Source: Iamia sp038233075 (GTDB lineage: Bacteria; Actinomycetota; Acidimicrobiia; Acidimicrobiales; Iamiaceae). From it: DNA of 64,000 bases. The notes beneath the pieces are model-generated. The model saw only the letters and a list, made by a program, of their open reading frames with translations. It was not told the DNA's origin and did no database searches. Made by a program: the position numbers and the translations under genes. Location: positions 1 to 64,000 of the forward strand of contig JBBSMQ010000001.1 in NCBI GenBank assembly GCA_038233075.1, in the 5' to 3' direction. This document shows positions 7,818 to 16,380 of the stretch, one piece after another (position 1 is the stretch's first letter; each line of letters opens with the position of its first letter).

Positions 7818-8393
7818 TTGACGTCGGTGTCAGACGCGCGTCAGCGGGTGTCCCGGTTGTGGGTCGATTGCCACCGCGCACTGCACCAGCTGCGTCAGAC
7901 GGTCACGGGCGCGGAGCTCGAGCCATCCGTGCTCGAGCTGGTGCACCTCTGTGCCTCGGAGCTCAACGGGAGCGGGGCCAGGCCCGACGGCCGCGACCGC
8001 GGTGCTCTCACCTCGGGCGCGTCGGCGCCACGGCTCGTGGCGGACCGCGCCTGGAAGACGACCGACGTCCTCAGCGCGCGAGAACGCGCTGCGATGGCTC
8101 TTACCGAAGCGGTGATCGGCCCCGCCGATGCCGCTGTGCCGCTCTCGGTGTTCCAAGCCGCAGCGACGCACTTCACCGCCGACGAGCTCGGCCGTCTCGT
8201 GTACGAGATCACCGAGATCGCCACTCGGCACCGGTTCGCGATCGAGGTCGGTGACCCGACAGCATGCCGCCATCGAACGTCGCCCCGGGCCGAGCCCGGC
8301 GTGTTGCCAGATCCTGCGGCCGCCAGCGTCGAGCAAGGCACGGCGCACAGCCTGGGGGCTCCGATGGCTCCGACCGGCGACGCGTCGACCTGA
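7818..8393 (+). CDS. Carboxymuconolactone decarboxylase/AhpD-like protein lacking the CxxC
   Basis: 191 residues. The segment LEPSVLELVHLCASELNG and later WKTTDVLSARERAAMALTEA, HFTADELGRLVYEI and TRHRFAIEV align with the CMD/AhpD fold of small actinobacterial peroxidase-like proteins. In active members the motif after the N-G pair is C-x-x-C with a following histidine. Here residues 51-56 read GSGARP, so both cysteines are gone and the loop is slightly shortened. The frame stays open and continues into a ~45-residue non-conserved tail. It is either a dead relative in this decaying region or a non-redox derivative. Confidence 0.6.
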   Translation: MTSVSDARQRVSRLWVDCHRALHQLRQTVTGAELEPSVLELVHLCASELNGSGARPDGRDRGALTSGASAPRLVADRAWKTTDVLSARERAAMALTEAVIGPADAAVPLSVFQAAATHFTADELGRLVYEITEIATRHRFAIEVGDPTACRHRTSPRAEPGVLPDPAAASVEQGTAHSLGAPMAPTGDAST

Positions 8394-8448
8394 CCGAGTG
8401 GTGATCGATCGGCGCCCGCGAGCGACCGAAGCTGAGCGCCGGTCCGGA

Positions 8449-8872
8449 TCAGCCCTCTGGTGCCGAGCTCGGGACGGGGACGTCGTCGAAGGCGTGGGCC
8501 GTCTGACGTGCCGAGGGGTGGATCACCTTCGAGACCTTCGGGTGGGCGATCAGGCGGGCGTGGGCCGCGTCCCAGCCGGGCAGCTCGGGATCGTCGGGCG
8601 TCCCAGTGGGTCACCATGGCTTCGTCGCACCAGCTTCGCAGCTTGGACATGGCGTCGACGTGGGGCGGGGCCACCATGAAGTCGCGCATGGCGGCGGCGT
8701 CGGCCCACACGGTCTTGGTCCAGGCGCCACCCTCGGTGTCGGCGCCGAAGTCACTGGCGAGGTGGCCTTCCGCCTGTTGGGCCTGCTCCACCGAGGCGAA
8801 GGTCGCGCTCCAGAACTCGTCGGAGAACTCATCGGAGCGGAGGTGAAGACGGGTGACGGCGACGACAGGCAT
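8449..8872 (-). pseudogene. Spheroidene-monooxygenase/DUF3291-like protein, frameshifted
   Basis: From ATG 8872 the frame encodes MPVVAVTRLHLRSDEFSDEF, then AWTKTVWADAAAMRDFM, HVDAMSKLRSWCDEAMVTHW and D-A. This is the dimeric alpha/beta-barrel pattern of small monooxygenase-like proteins. One extra C near 8600 (run CCC) then shifts the frame. In the restored frame the protein continues DDPELPGWDAAHARLIAHP and KVSKVIHPS, ending at TGA 8451-8449 (about 141 residues). As written, translation instead runs into arginine-rich nonsense. The function of the intact family is uncertain. Confidence 0.6.
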
Positions 8873-8946
8873 CGAGGGCCCTCCTGGGAGCCGGGTCGAC
8901 GGGCAGAGTCCCAAGGTACTGGCATCCGCGCGACGCCGCCGGGTGT

Positions 8947-9468
8947 TCAGCGCTGCTCGTAGCGATAGACGTTGGTGTCGCGGGCGACGAAGCCGAGGCG
9001 CTGGTAGAGGCGGTTGGCGGCCTCCCGGCTGGGCCGGCTGGTCAGGTCGACGGTGCGGCAGCCGAGCTCGGCCGCCAGGTCCAGGGCCGCGCGGTTGAGC
9101 ACCTCGCCCACCCCGCGGCCCCGGGCCTCATCGTCGACCACCACGTCCTCGACCCAGGCCCGATGTCCGGTCGGGATGCGGAACACCACCAGCGTCAGCG
9201 AACCCAGCACCTCCCCGTCGGCCTCGGCCAGGAGCAGGTGCGTGGCCGGTGAGGCGATGATCTCGGCCAGGGCCACAGCGTCGGGGGGCGGAGACGAACG
9301 CGACAGCTGGGGGATGAGACCGGCGAAGGGAACGACCAGGTCAGGGGCCTCGTCATCGTCGACCACCTGGCGCACCGTCACCGACGATGATCGGCCATCG
9401 GGCGCGGAGGAGTCCGGGGAGAGCACGGCGTCGAACGCTACCGGTCGTCGAGGTCGTTGCTGCGACAC
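8947..9468 (-). CDS. GNAT family N-acetyltransferase
   Basis: Up to 173 residues. The core starts near VTVRQVVDDDEAPDLV, and the first ~30 residues are non-conserved, so a GTG start about 90 bases downstream is possible. Motif A is VEDVVVDDEARGRGVGEVLN, the pyrophosphate-binding loop for acetyl-CoA being RGRGVG. The C-terminal motif B region is DLTSRPSREAANRLYQRLGF followed by VARDTNVYRYEQ. The acceptor substrate is unknown. It is divergent from the small ORF at 9565 and marks the right edge of the decayed region. Confidence 0.82.
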   Translation of the reverse strand: MSQQRPRRPVAFDAVLSPDSSAPDGRSSSVTVRQVVDDDEAPDLVVPFAGLIPQLSRSSPPPDAVALAEIIASPATHLLLAEADGEVLGSLTLVVFRIPTGHRAWVEDVVVDDEARGRGVGEVLNRAALDLAAELGCRTVDLTSRPSREAANRLYQRLGFVARDTNVYRYEQR

Positions 9469-9564
9469 GCATCGTGTCCGACATCACACAACCTTCAGAC
9501 AACGGACCCCGAGTGGCAACCCGGCCGACGACACCCGGCAACAGTGCAGGCGTACGTTGCGCCC

Positions 9565-9771
9565 ATGGCCCACATGACCCTCCCCCACGTCCTGGCTGGC
9601 CTGTCCTACCGGATCGGACACGACGACGCCGTGCACAATGCGCGCCTCGAGCTCGATCTGGCCGCGCGTCGCCGCGACGACGCCGAGGACCTGATCCGTC
9701 GCGTCGAGGCCCACACCCGCGTCTCGACCGCCACGGCCCGGACCGCACCCCGCACCCGGCAACGGGTCTGA
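9565..9771 (+). CDS. Small hypothetical protein (68 aa)
   Basis: MAHMTLPHVLAGLSYRIGHD and then a strongly charged helix (DAVHNARLELDLAARRRDDA, EDLIRRVEAHT) and a short basic tail. I do not recognise the family. Coding is suggested by the amphipathic helix, the clear start context and a strong hairpin immediately after the stop. No membrane segment or signal peptide. Confidence 0.45.
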   Translation: MAHMTLPHVLAGLSYRIGHDDAVHNARLELDLAARRRDDAEDLIRRVEAHTRVSTATARTAPRTRQRV

Positions 9772-9774
9772 CCC

Positions 9775-9800
9775 CCACCCCCTCGTCCGCCAGGGGGTGG
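9775..9800 (+). terminator. Stem-loop directly after the 68-aa ORF
   Basis: CCACCCCCT and AGGGGGTGG form a perfect 9-bp stem with an 8-nt loop, starting 3 nt after the stop codon. There is no U-tract, which is common for actinobacterial terminators. Could serve as a terminator or 3'-end stabiliser. Confidence 0.45.
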
Positions 9801-9946
9801 CCCGGCGTGCGGTTCGTGGCGCCCGCGGTGTTCCACGAGATCGCCGGGACCCGGTGAGACCTGCTCGGACCCGGCCCGACGGAACGGCAGCCGAGATCTG
9901 CGGGTCACGGACAGGGCCCTGCTCCCGGCCGAAGGCGACTCGACGG

Positions 9947-11353
9947 TCAGGCGTCGGCCGTCGTGCGAGGCCAGGGGGCGGCCTGCTCCAGCAGGCGGGC
10001 CAGGCGAAGGCACACGTCGTCGCGGTGCAGACGGCAGGTGACCATCAACCCGACGGGGAGGGCCGCCTCGGTGCGCCCCGCCGGCACCGAGGTCGACGGG
10101 TTCCAGCACAGGTTGGCCAGCATGGTGAACGGAGTGGCCATGGGGGCGGACACCGACTGACCTGCGATCTCGGCCGGGGGCGGGCCCTCGGCGGCGAACG
10201 CCGGCACCGCCGTCGTCGGCGTGAGGAGCACGTCGACCTCTCCGAAGAGCTCGCCCACCTCGCGCTCGAGCACGTGGCGGCGCCGAGCCGGTGCGACCAG
10301 CCGAGGCAGGGTCATCTGCTCGGTCTGCTCCAGCACCCGCCGGCTGTAGAGGGTGAGGTCGTCGGCCACGCCCGGCCACATGTCATCCTCCAGGTCCATC
10401 CACAGGTCGACGGCCCCCGACGAGAGCCAGGTGCGGACCGGGTCGGTGAGGTGGATCGGGTCCTCGTCGAGGGTCAACGCCCCGGCCTCGGCCAGCACCC
10501 CCGCGGCGGCGCGGGCGACGGAGACCACCTCGGGGTCGACGGCGGCGAAGCCGAGGTCGTCGGACCACCGCGCCCGGAGACCAGCCGTGGGCAGGGCGTC
10601 GATGACCTCCTCGTAGGAGAGCCCCGGAGGGGGCAGCGAGGTGCGGTCGCGGGCGTCGGGCCCGCTGACCACGTCGAGGTGGCGGGCGGCGTCGGCCACG
10701 GTGGTCACCAGCGCGCCGAGCACTGCGGTCATCGACCCCGCCGCCTTCGGGTCCGGCACCCGGCCGTAGCTGGCCTTGTGGCCGACCAGGCCGCAGAACC
10801 CGGCCGGGATGCGCGTGGATCCGCCGCCGTCGCTGGCGGTGGCCAGGGGCACGATGCCGGCGGCCACCGCGGCGCCCGAGCCCCCCGACGAACCGCCGGG
10901 GGTGCACGAGGTGTCCCACGGGTTGCGGGCGGTGCCCCAGGCCTTGGTCCGGGTCCAGCTCAGCGTGCCGAACTCGGGGGCTGCGGTCTTGCCCACCGGG
11001 ATGGCGCCGGCGGCCCGCATGCGGCCCACCTGCACCGAGTCGGCCGCGACCGGGGCCCGACCCTTGTAGAGCAGCGACCCGTGGCTGGTGGGCAACCCGG
11101 CGCAGTCCTCCAGGTCCTTCACGCCGAAGGGGACGCCGGCCAGGGGCCCCGGATCCTCGCCGCGGGCCACCGCGGCGTCGACGTCGGCCGCGGCGGTGCG
11201 GGCGCCCTCGGCGTCGACCGCGACGAACGCCCCCAGGGTGTCGTCGGCGGCGATGGCGGCCAGCGCCTCCTCGACGCCATCGGCGGCCGAGCGCTGCCCG
11301 GCGCGCACCGCATCGGCCAGCTCGTGGGCGGGCGGCCAGCCCGGCGCCGTCAC
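9947..11353 (-). CDS. Amidase signature family hydrolase
   Basis: 468 residues. The Ser-cisSer-Lys triad of amidase-signature enzymes is visible: Lys79 in PFGVKDLED, the cis-Ser (about 155) in TPGGSSGGSG, and nucleophile Ser179 in SDGGGSTRIPAGFCGL. Such enzymes hydrolyse amide bonds of small molecules; the specific substrate is not predictable. It lacks the Asp/Glu-tRNA amidotransferase partners GatB/GatC nearby, so GatA is unlikely. Its ATG at 11353 overlaps the stop of the WS/DGAT gene by four bases (ATGA), so the two are translationally coupled. The gene appears intact and cytoplasmic. Confidence 0.9.
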   Translation of the reverse strand: MTAPGWPPAHELADAVRAGQRSAADGVEEALAAIAADDTLGAFVAVDAEGARTAAADVDAAVARGEDPGPLAGVPFGVKDLEDCAGLPTSHGSLLYKGRAPVAADSVQVGRMRAAGAIPVGKTAAPEFGTLSWTRTKAWGTARNPWDTSCTPGGSSGGSGAAVAAGIVPLATASDGGGSTRIPAGFCGLVGHKASYGRVPDPKAAGSMTAVLGALVTTVADAARHLDVVSGPDARDRTSLPPPGLSYEEVIDALPTAGLRARWSDDLGFAAVDPEVVSVARAAAGVLAEAGALTLDEDPIHLTDPVRTWLSSGAVDLWMDLEDDMWPGVADDLTLYSRRVLEQTEQMTLPRLVAPARRRHVLEREVGELFGEVDVLLTPTTAVPAFAAEGPPPAEIAGQSVSAPMATPFTMLANLCWNPSTSVPAGRTEAALPVGLMVTCRLHRDDVCLRLARLLEQAAPWPRTTADA

Positions 11354-12873
11354 TCGCCCTGACCTCGGCGGCCGGTGGAGGCGGCGCTCTTCTTCTTCCC
11401 TGTGGTCGAGCCCGGCCGTCCCGCACCCGTCTGCTCAGACGCCCCGTCGGGCGGGCCGACGCCGAGGGCCCGTTCCAGGTCGGCGAACGCATCGGGGACC
11501 GCATCCGCCAACACCGCCAGGTCAGGGACGGCACTGCGGTCGCCGGAGAGGCCGAAGGCAAGCATGCCGTCGTAGGAGATGACGGCGATGATCATGGCCA
11601 TGCCGTCGACCACGCATACGTAGGGGAAGGCCTCCAGCATCCTGGATCCCAGGCAGTAGAGCGGCACCTGGGGACCCGGGATGTTGGTGATGACGGTGTT
11701 CATGGGCATGGCCCGCACCGCCAGGCGCGACCCGAGGGCCAGGAGGGTGGGCGGGGCGTAGCCCGAGACCTCCATGATCGTGTGGGCGCCGACGGCCGTG
11801 CCCATCTCCTTGCGGCTGGCCATGTGGGTGTGGACGAAGCGGAGACGTTCGACGGCGTCGGGCTCGCCCACGGGCAGGTCGGCGGTGATCATCGACACCC
11901 GGTTGCCGAGGGCCATCTTCTCGCTCGCGTCGCGCACCGACACCGGCACCATGGCCCGGTAGACCAGCCCGTCGGGGATGTCGTCTCCCCGCTCCCAGAG
12001 GTAGGTGCGCATGGCTCCGGCACAGGCGGCGAGGATCACGTCGTTGAGCGTGGCTCCCTCCAGGTCCTCACCTCGCTCGGCGGCGGCCCGGCGCAGGGCC
12101 TTGACCCGCTCGAGGTCGACCCGGGCCGGCTCGAAGCGCCGATGCGGGGTCACGGGCACGTTCCACGGTGCCGGCGGGGTGCTCTGGGTCAGATCCAGCA
12201 CGGTGCGCGCCACCTGACCGACCCGCTCAGCCACGTTCTGGGGGACGCGCAGCGCGGCCCGGACCGAGCGGAGGGTCTCGGCCGGCTCGACGGCCCGCTC
12301 GACGAGGCTGTCGACCAGCAGGCTGGAGGTGTCGGGTGGCGGTTCCGGGTCCCACGGCGGCACCTCCTCCAGCGCCACGTCGGGCTCCAGGTCGAGCAGT
12401 ACGGTGGCCACGTCCACCCCGGACACGCCGTCGACCAGGGCGTGGTGGGTCTTCTGGATGAGGGCGACCCGGTCCTGGTCGACCCCCTCGACGAACCACA
12501 GCTCCCACAGGGGCCGCCGCCGGTCGAGCATCTGGGCCTGGACCCTGTCCATCAGCAGCTTGAGCTGGTCCTCCGAGCCCGGTGGCGGGATGGCGGTGAG
12601 ACGGACGTGGTAGGCGAGGTCGAAGTCGGTGTCATCGACCCAGACGGGACGTCCCTGGTCGAAGGGCACCGCCATGATCCGCTTGCGGAAGCGGGGCACG
12701 AGGTGCAGGCGGGCGGCGATGCGTTGCTGCAACCGTGCGAGGTCGAAGCGGCCGTCGGCGCCCCGGAGGGGCCCGGCCTCGAAGTAGGCGAGGGATCCGA
12801 CGTGCAGCGGCTGGTGCTCGTCCTCGACGTGGAGGAAGACGGAGTCCTGGGGGGAGAGCCGGTCGTAGACCAT
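11350..12873 (-). CDS. Wax ester synthase/diacylglycerol acyltransferase (WS/DGAT)
   Basis: 507 residues from ATG 12873 (MVYDRLSPQDSVFLHVEDEH, the typical N-terminus). The catalytic HHxxxDG motif is HHALVDG at residues 143-149. The second conserved block is NDVILAACAGAMRTYL, followed by MVPVSVRD, NRVSM and the TNIPGPQVPLY-type motif near the C-terminus. It should transfer acyl groups from acyl-CoA to diacylglycerol or fatty alcohols, producing storage triacylglycerol or wax esters at the membrane. The last ~50 residues are a low-complexity Lys/Gly-rich tail. It overlaps the amidase start by 4 nt. The longer ORF back to 13077 crosses a repeat element and is not part of the gene. Confidence 0.93.
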   Translation of the reverse strand: MVYDRLSPQDSVFLHVEDEHQPLHVGSLAYFEAGPLRGADGRFDLARLQQRIAARLHLVPRFRKRIMAVPFDQGRPVWVDDTDFDLAYHVRLTAIPPPGSEDQLKLLMDRVQAQMLDRRRPLWELWFVEGVDQDRVALIQKTHHALVDGVSGVDVATVLLDLEPDVALEEVPPWDPEPPPDTSSLLVDSLVERAVEPAETLRSVRAALRVPQNVAERVGQVARTVLDLTQSTPPAPWNVPVTPHRRFEPARVDLERVKALRRAAAERGEDLEGATLNDVILAACAGAMRTYLWERGDDIPDGLVYRAMVPVSVRDASEKMALGNRVSMITADLPVGEPDAVERLRFVHTHMASRKEMGTAVGAHTIMEVSGYAPPTLLALGSRLAVRAMPMNTVITNIPGPQVPLYCLGSRMLEAFPYVCVVDGMAMIIAVISYDGMLAFGLSGDRSAVPDLAVLADAVPDAFADLERALGVGPPDGASEQTGAGRPGSTTGKKKSAASTGRRGQGE

Positions 12874-12941
12874 CGAGCGGCAACCTACCGGAGCCCTCCG
12901 GCCCCGTGCCGAGGTTCGCGTGCAGCCGCGACGGGACGGGA

Positions 12942-13034
12942 CTGAGAGGCCGAGCGGATCGGCGCCAACGGCGCAAAGTCGCACGAGACGCTCGCGAGGC
13001 CTCTCAGCGACAGCACGGTGCCGAGGCGCCAGCC
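12942..13034 (-). repeat. 94-nt interspersed stem-loop repeat, copy A
   Basis: The reverse complement of this stretch matches 59775-59868 at about 94% identity (some 5-6 differences). It contains a perfect 10-bp terminal inverted repeat, CTGAGAGGCC at 12942-12951 and GGCCTCTCAG at 12998-13007. It lies in the gap between the WS/DGAT start and the Nudix stop. Confidence 0.85.
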
Positions 13035-13109
13035 GAGGCTGGGAGAGGCGGCGCTCCGACGCTCTGTGGACACCCACCTATCGGCGCCGCCTCTGAGGTG
13101 TCGTCGCGG

Positions 13110-13790
13110 TCAGGTGTCGCCTTGCCAGGGCGGGTCGCGGGGGTCGTCGAACCAGGGCCTGACGTCCTCACCGCGGATGGCGGCGAAGGCCATGTCGGCC
13201 CAGCGGTCGGCGCCGGCGGTGGGCTCGGGCAGCTCGTCGGGACCGAACCAGCCCACGTCGCGGCACTCCAGCGGGTGCGCCGACAGCTCTCCGCCGGTCG
13301 CTCGGCAGTGGAACACCAGGGAGTACAGGGGCACCCGGCTGAACCCCTGACGCAGGCCGTCGAAGCAGGCGATGAGACGGGTGACCTCGCACTCGATGCC
13401 GGTCTCCTCGTGCACCTCCTTGCGGGCCACCTCGGACGGCGAGTAGCCGATGTCGGCCCACCCCGTCGGGTACAGCCACACGCCGGAGTCGGCCCGCTGG
13501 ATGAGCAGCATCCGACCGTCGTCGTCACCCACCACTGCGCCCACCGCCACCTTGGGGGTGACGTAGCCGGGGACACCGGAGCCGACGTGCTTCATCCATT
13601 CCACCACCAGCTGGCTGGGGTCGAGAGGGTTGCCGGCGGCGTGGCGGATGTCGGCCGCCACGGCCAGGACCTCCTCGAACCGCTCCCGCTCGTAGGTGCT
13701 CTCGGTGAAGCCGAGCCCGGTGCGGGCGATGCCGGCGAGGGCCTCGCTCCACCGCAGGAGGTCGACCTCGGTCGGCGGCTCACGGTCCAT
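13110..13790 (-). CDS. Nudix hydrolase with N-terminal Nudix-associated domain
   Basis: 226 residues. The N-terminal ~70 residues (LLRWSEALAGIARTGLGFTE, ERERFEEVLAVAADIR) match the helical NUDIX_N_2-type domain found before Nudix folds. The Nudix box is GWADIGYSPSEVARKE plus VHEETGIE: the EExG catalytic pair is present, but the first box Glu is Tyr and the Arg of RE is Lys, variants that I believe occur in this subgroup. It should hydrolyse a nucleoside diphosphate linked to another moiety. A downstream QGFSRVPLYSLVFHC strand and a CRDVGWFGPDELPEP motif complete the fold. Single gene, no obvious operon partner. Confidence 0.85.
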   Translation of the reverse strand: MDREPPTEVDLLRWSEALAGIARTGLGFTESTYERERFEEVLAVAADIRHAAGNPLDPSQLVVEWMKHVGSGVPGYVTPKVAVGAVVGDDDGRMLLIQRADSGVWLYPTGWADIGYSPSEVARKEVHEETGIECEVTRLIACFDGLRQGFSRVPLYSLVFHCRATGGELSAHPLECRDVGWFGPDELPEPTAGADRWADMAFAAIRGEDVRPWFDDPRDPPWQGDT

Positions 13791-13889
13791 CGGCCGAACC
13801 TACCCGCGGAACTGTCGGCGACGAGCGAGCCCCCACGACGGCCGAGCCCGTCGAGTGCCCCCGGGGACCTCCACCACGGCGGGCGCGGG

Positions 13890-16373
13890 TCAGGCCTCGC
13901 CGATGGTGTGGAGGATGGCCCGGCGCACCTCGGCCAGGTGGTCCTCGTCGGTGATCTTGGCCCCATCGGCTCGGCGGACGTAGAACGCGTCGACCACCCG
14001 GTCGCCGAGGGTCTGCACCTTGGCCGAGCGGACATCGAGGTCCATCTCGGCCATGGCCCGACAGATCCGCTCCAGCAGGCCGATGGCGTCGGGAGCGTGG
14101 ACCTCGAGAACGGTGGCGTCGCGGGAGGCGGAGTTGTCGACCCGGACCTCGGGTGGGTCGACCCGGGCGCTGCGCAGGCGGTTGCGGGGCCGGTGGGACC
14201 GCATCCGGTCGGCCAGGCGGGCCCGGATGGCGAGACGTCCCGCCAGACCCGCCTCCAGGTCGGTCACGACCCGGGGCCAGGCCACCGGCTCCTCGCCCGG
14301 CGGCTGCACCGTGATCCGGTCCAGGGCCCATCCGTCGTCGGAGGAGACGGCCTCGACCGAGAGAACGCCCAGGCCGTGGAGCGCCATCACCCCGGCGACG
14401 CGGTGCAGCAGGCCGGGCCGGTCCGGCGTGACGACGGTGAGGACCTCGCCCTCCGCCTGGATCACCGGCTCGGCGGCGGCGAGGAGAGCGCGGTGCTCGA
14501 CACTGGGGAAGGGGGGCGCGGCGTCGGGGCCGGGTTCGGCGCCGAGGGCGACGGCGGAGCGCTCCACGAGGGTCGCCACCAGACCCGCCTTCCAGCTGCC
14601 CCATGCGGCCGGGCCCGTCGCCTGCGAGTCGGCCACGGTCAGGCCGTGGAGCAGGCGGAGGGTGCGCAGCGACCCGACCCGTTCTGCGACGCCCCGGGCG
14701 GTGGCGGGGTCGTCGAGGTCGCGCCGGGTGGCCACGTCGGGGAGCAGCAGGTGGTGGCGGACCATGGCGACGAGGGTGTCGGTGTCGGTGTCGTCGAAGC
14801 CCATGCGGGGCGCGATGTCGCGGACGAGGTCCATGCCCACGTCGGTGTGGTCGCCGGGCCGCCCCTTGCCGATGTCGTGGAGCAGGGCACCCAGCACGAG
14901 CAGGTCGGGCCGGTCGACGGTGTCGAGCAGCTCGGCCGTACCGGCCGACGCCTCCAGCAGGTGCCGGTCGACGGTGAAGCGGTGGTAGGCGTTGCGCTGC
15001 GGGCGGTTCCGCACCGGACTCCACTCCGGCAGCACCCGCAGCCAGACGCCCAGCTGGTCCAGGGCCTCGATCTGCTCGATGGCGGGCGGACCGACCGACA
15101 GCAGCTCGACCAGCGCCTCGCAACCCCCGTCGGGCCACGGGTCACCGAACGGAGCCGTCTCGCGGGCCAGACGCTCGAGGGACCCGCGATCGATGCGCGT
15201 CCCCAGGCGGGCCGCGGCGGCGGCGGCGCGCAGCGCGATCGGCGGGTCGGCCTCAGGATCCGCCGCCGCGGTGAGGTGCACCTCGCGGTCGCGTAGCTCC
15301 AGACCCGGCTCGATCGCCCGGGGGCGGCCACCCATCGACCACCCGGGACCGGCGAGCATGGCCCGCACCCGGTGCCACGTCTCATCCGAGCGCCAGGCGA
15401 TGGTGCGGCCCCTGTCGGCGACCCGCGCCATGAGACCATCGGCGCCCCCCTCGACGGCGAGGGCCTCGGCCACCGCGTCCTGCTGGTCGAGGGTCAGCAC
15501 GTCGCCGGACCGGCCCGTCGCCCGGTGCAGCTCGGCCCGCACCGCCAGCAGGTCCAGCTCGGCGGCGTCGATGGCGGCGTGGTCGTCGTCGAGCAGCACC
15601 TGGCGGGCCTGCTCGGCCCAGCGCACGGCGTGGATGTCGCGCAGCCCGCCCCGGCCCAGCTTGAGGTCCGGTTCGAGCAGGAACGCCACCTCATCGGCGC
15701 GGGCATGGCGGTCGTCGACGCTGTCGGCCAGGCGGGCCAACCACCGCTTGCCCCTCTTCTCCCACTGGCCTGCAGCCTCACGGGCCAGCCCTCCGGCCAG
15801 GGTCGCGTCGCCGGCCAGCAGTCGGACATCGAGCAGCGCGGTGGCGGTGTCGAGGTCGTCGCCGGCCAACGACAGCGCCTCGCGGGGCGTGCGCACGGAG
15901 TGGCCCAGCTTCACCCCCGCGTCCCAGATGGGATACCAGAGCGCCTCGGCGATGGGCTTGGCCTCGATGGCCTTGGAGTGGAGCAGCAGGAGGTCCAGGT
16001 CGCTCCCCGGGCAGAGCTGGCCGCGGCCGTAGCCGCCGATGGCCACCAGCGCCACCCCCGAGGGGGCGGGGGCCACCGCCGAGGTCGCCGGATCGAGGCC
16101 GACGGCCCGCGCGAACAGGGCGGCCACCCACCGGTCGACAGCACGGGTCCAGACGTCGACGAGGGCCAGCCCCGGTCCGGCCGCCGCCAGCACCGTGCTG
16201 GCGTCGAACGCGGTCGCATCGGCCGGCGTGCCGCCGTGGTCGGGACCCACCAGGGCCGTGGACGTCGTCGAGGTCTTCACCGTGGACAGGTTGGCGTCAT
16301 CATGTTTCGTGCCGGTTTCGCGGCCGTGATCGCTCCGGGACGTCGGCGAGTCGTTCCCCTCGGCCTCACCCAC
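13890..16373 (-). CDS. glnD: [Protein-PII] uridylyltransferase / uridylyl-removing enzyme
   Basis: 827 residues, normal for GlnD. Domain order: nucleotidyltransferase with GGYGRGQLCPGSDLDLLLL (residues 113-131; the metal aspartates are in SDLDL), a helical GlnE-like linker with LKLGRGGLRDIHAVRW, an HD phosphohydrolase (GALLHDIGKGRPGDHTDVG) and two C-terminal ACT domains (VLTVVTPDRPGLLHRVAG and VLEVHAPDAIGLLERICRAM). It should add or remove a nucleotidyl group on PII in response to glutamine, controlling nitrogen metabolism; in several actinobacteria the homologue adenylylates PII. No glnB or amtB is in the window. It starts 7 nt after the upstream flavoenzyme stop, so probably co-transcribed with it. 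Confidence 0.95.
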   Translation of the reverse strand: MGEAEGNDSPTSRSDHGRETGTKHDDANLSTVKTSTTSTALVGPDHGGTPADATAFDASTVLAAAGPGLALVDVWTRAVDRWVAALFARAVGLDPATSAVAPAPSGVALVAIGGYGRGQLCPGSDLDLLLLHSKAIEAKPIAEALWYPIWDAGVKLGHSVRTPREALSLAGDDLDTATALLDVRLLAGDATLAGGLAREAAGQWEKRGKRWLARLADSVDDRHARADEVAFLLEPDLKLGRGGLRDIHAVRWAEQARQVLLDDDHAAIDAAELDLLAVRAELHRATGRSGDVLTLDQQDAVAEALAVEGGADGLMARVADRGRTIAWRSDETWHRVRAMLAGPGWSMGGRPRAIEPGLELRDREVHLTAAADPEADPPIALRAAAAAARLGTRIDRGSLERLARETAPFGDPWPDGGCEALVELLSVGPPAIEQIEALDQLGVWLRVLPEWSPVRNRPQRNAYHRFTVDRHLLEASAGTAELLDTVDRPDLLVLGALLHDIGKGRPGDHTDVGMDLVRDIAPRMGFDDTDTDTLVAMVRHHLLLPDVATRRDLDDPATARGVAERVGSLRTLRLLHGLTVADSQATGPAAWGSWKAGLVATLVERSAVALGAEPGPDAAPPFPSVEHRALLAAAEPVIQAEGEVLTVVTPDRPGLLHRVAGVMALHGLGVLSVEAVSSDDGWALDRITVQPPGEEPVAWPRVVTDLEAGLAGRLAIRARLADRMRSHRPRNRLRSARVDPPEVRVDNSASRDATVLEVHAPDAIGLLERICRAMAEMDLDVRSAKVQTLGDRVVDAFYVRRADGAKITDEDHLAEVRRAILHTIGEA

Positions 16374-16380
16374 GGGGTGG

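Noticed and set aside
11782..12945. 387-residue plus-strand frame across the WS/DGAT gene
   Set aside because: Composition is His/Gly/Val-rich shadow sequence; the minus strand has the HHxxxDG enzyme in full.
12735..15296. 853-residue plus-strand frame across Nudix and glnD
   Set aside because: Covers two well-supported minus-strand genes and shows no motif.
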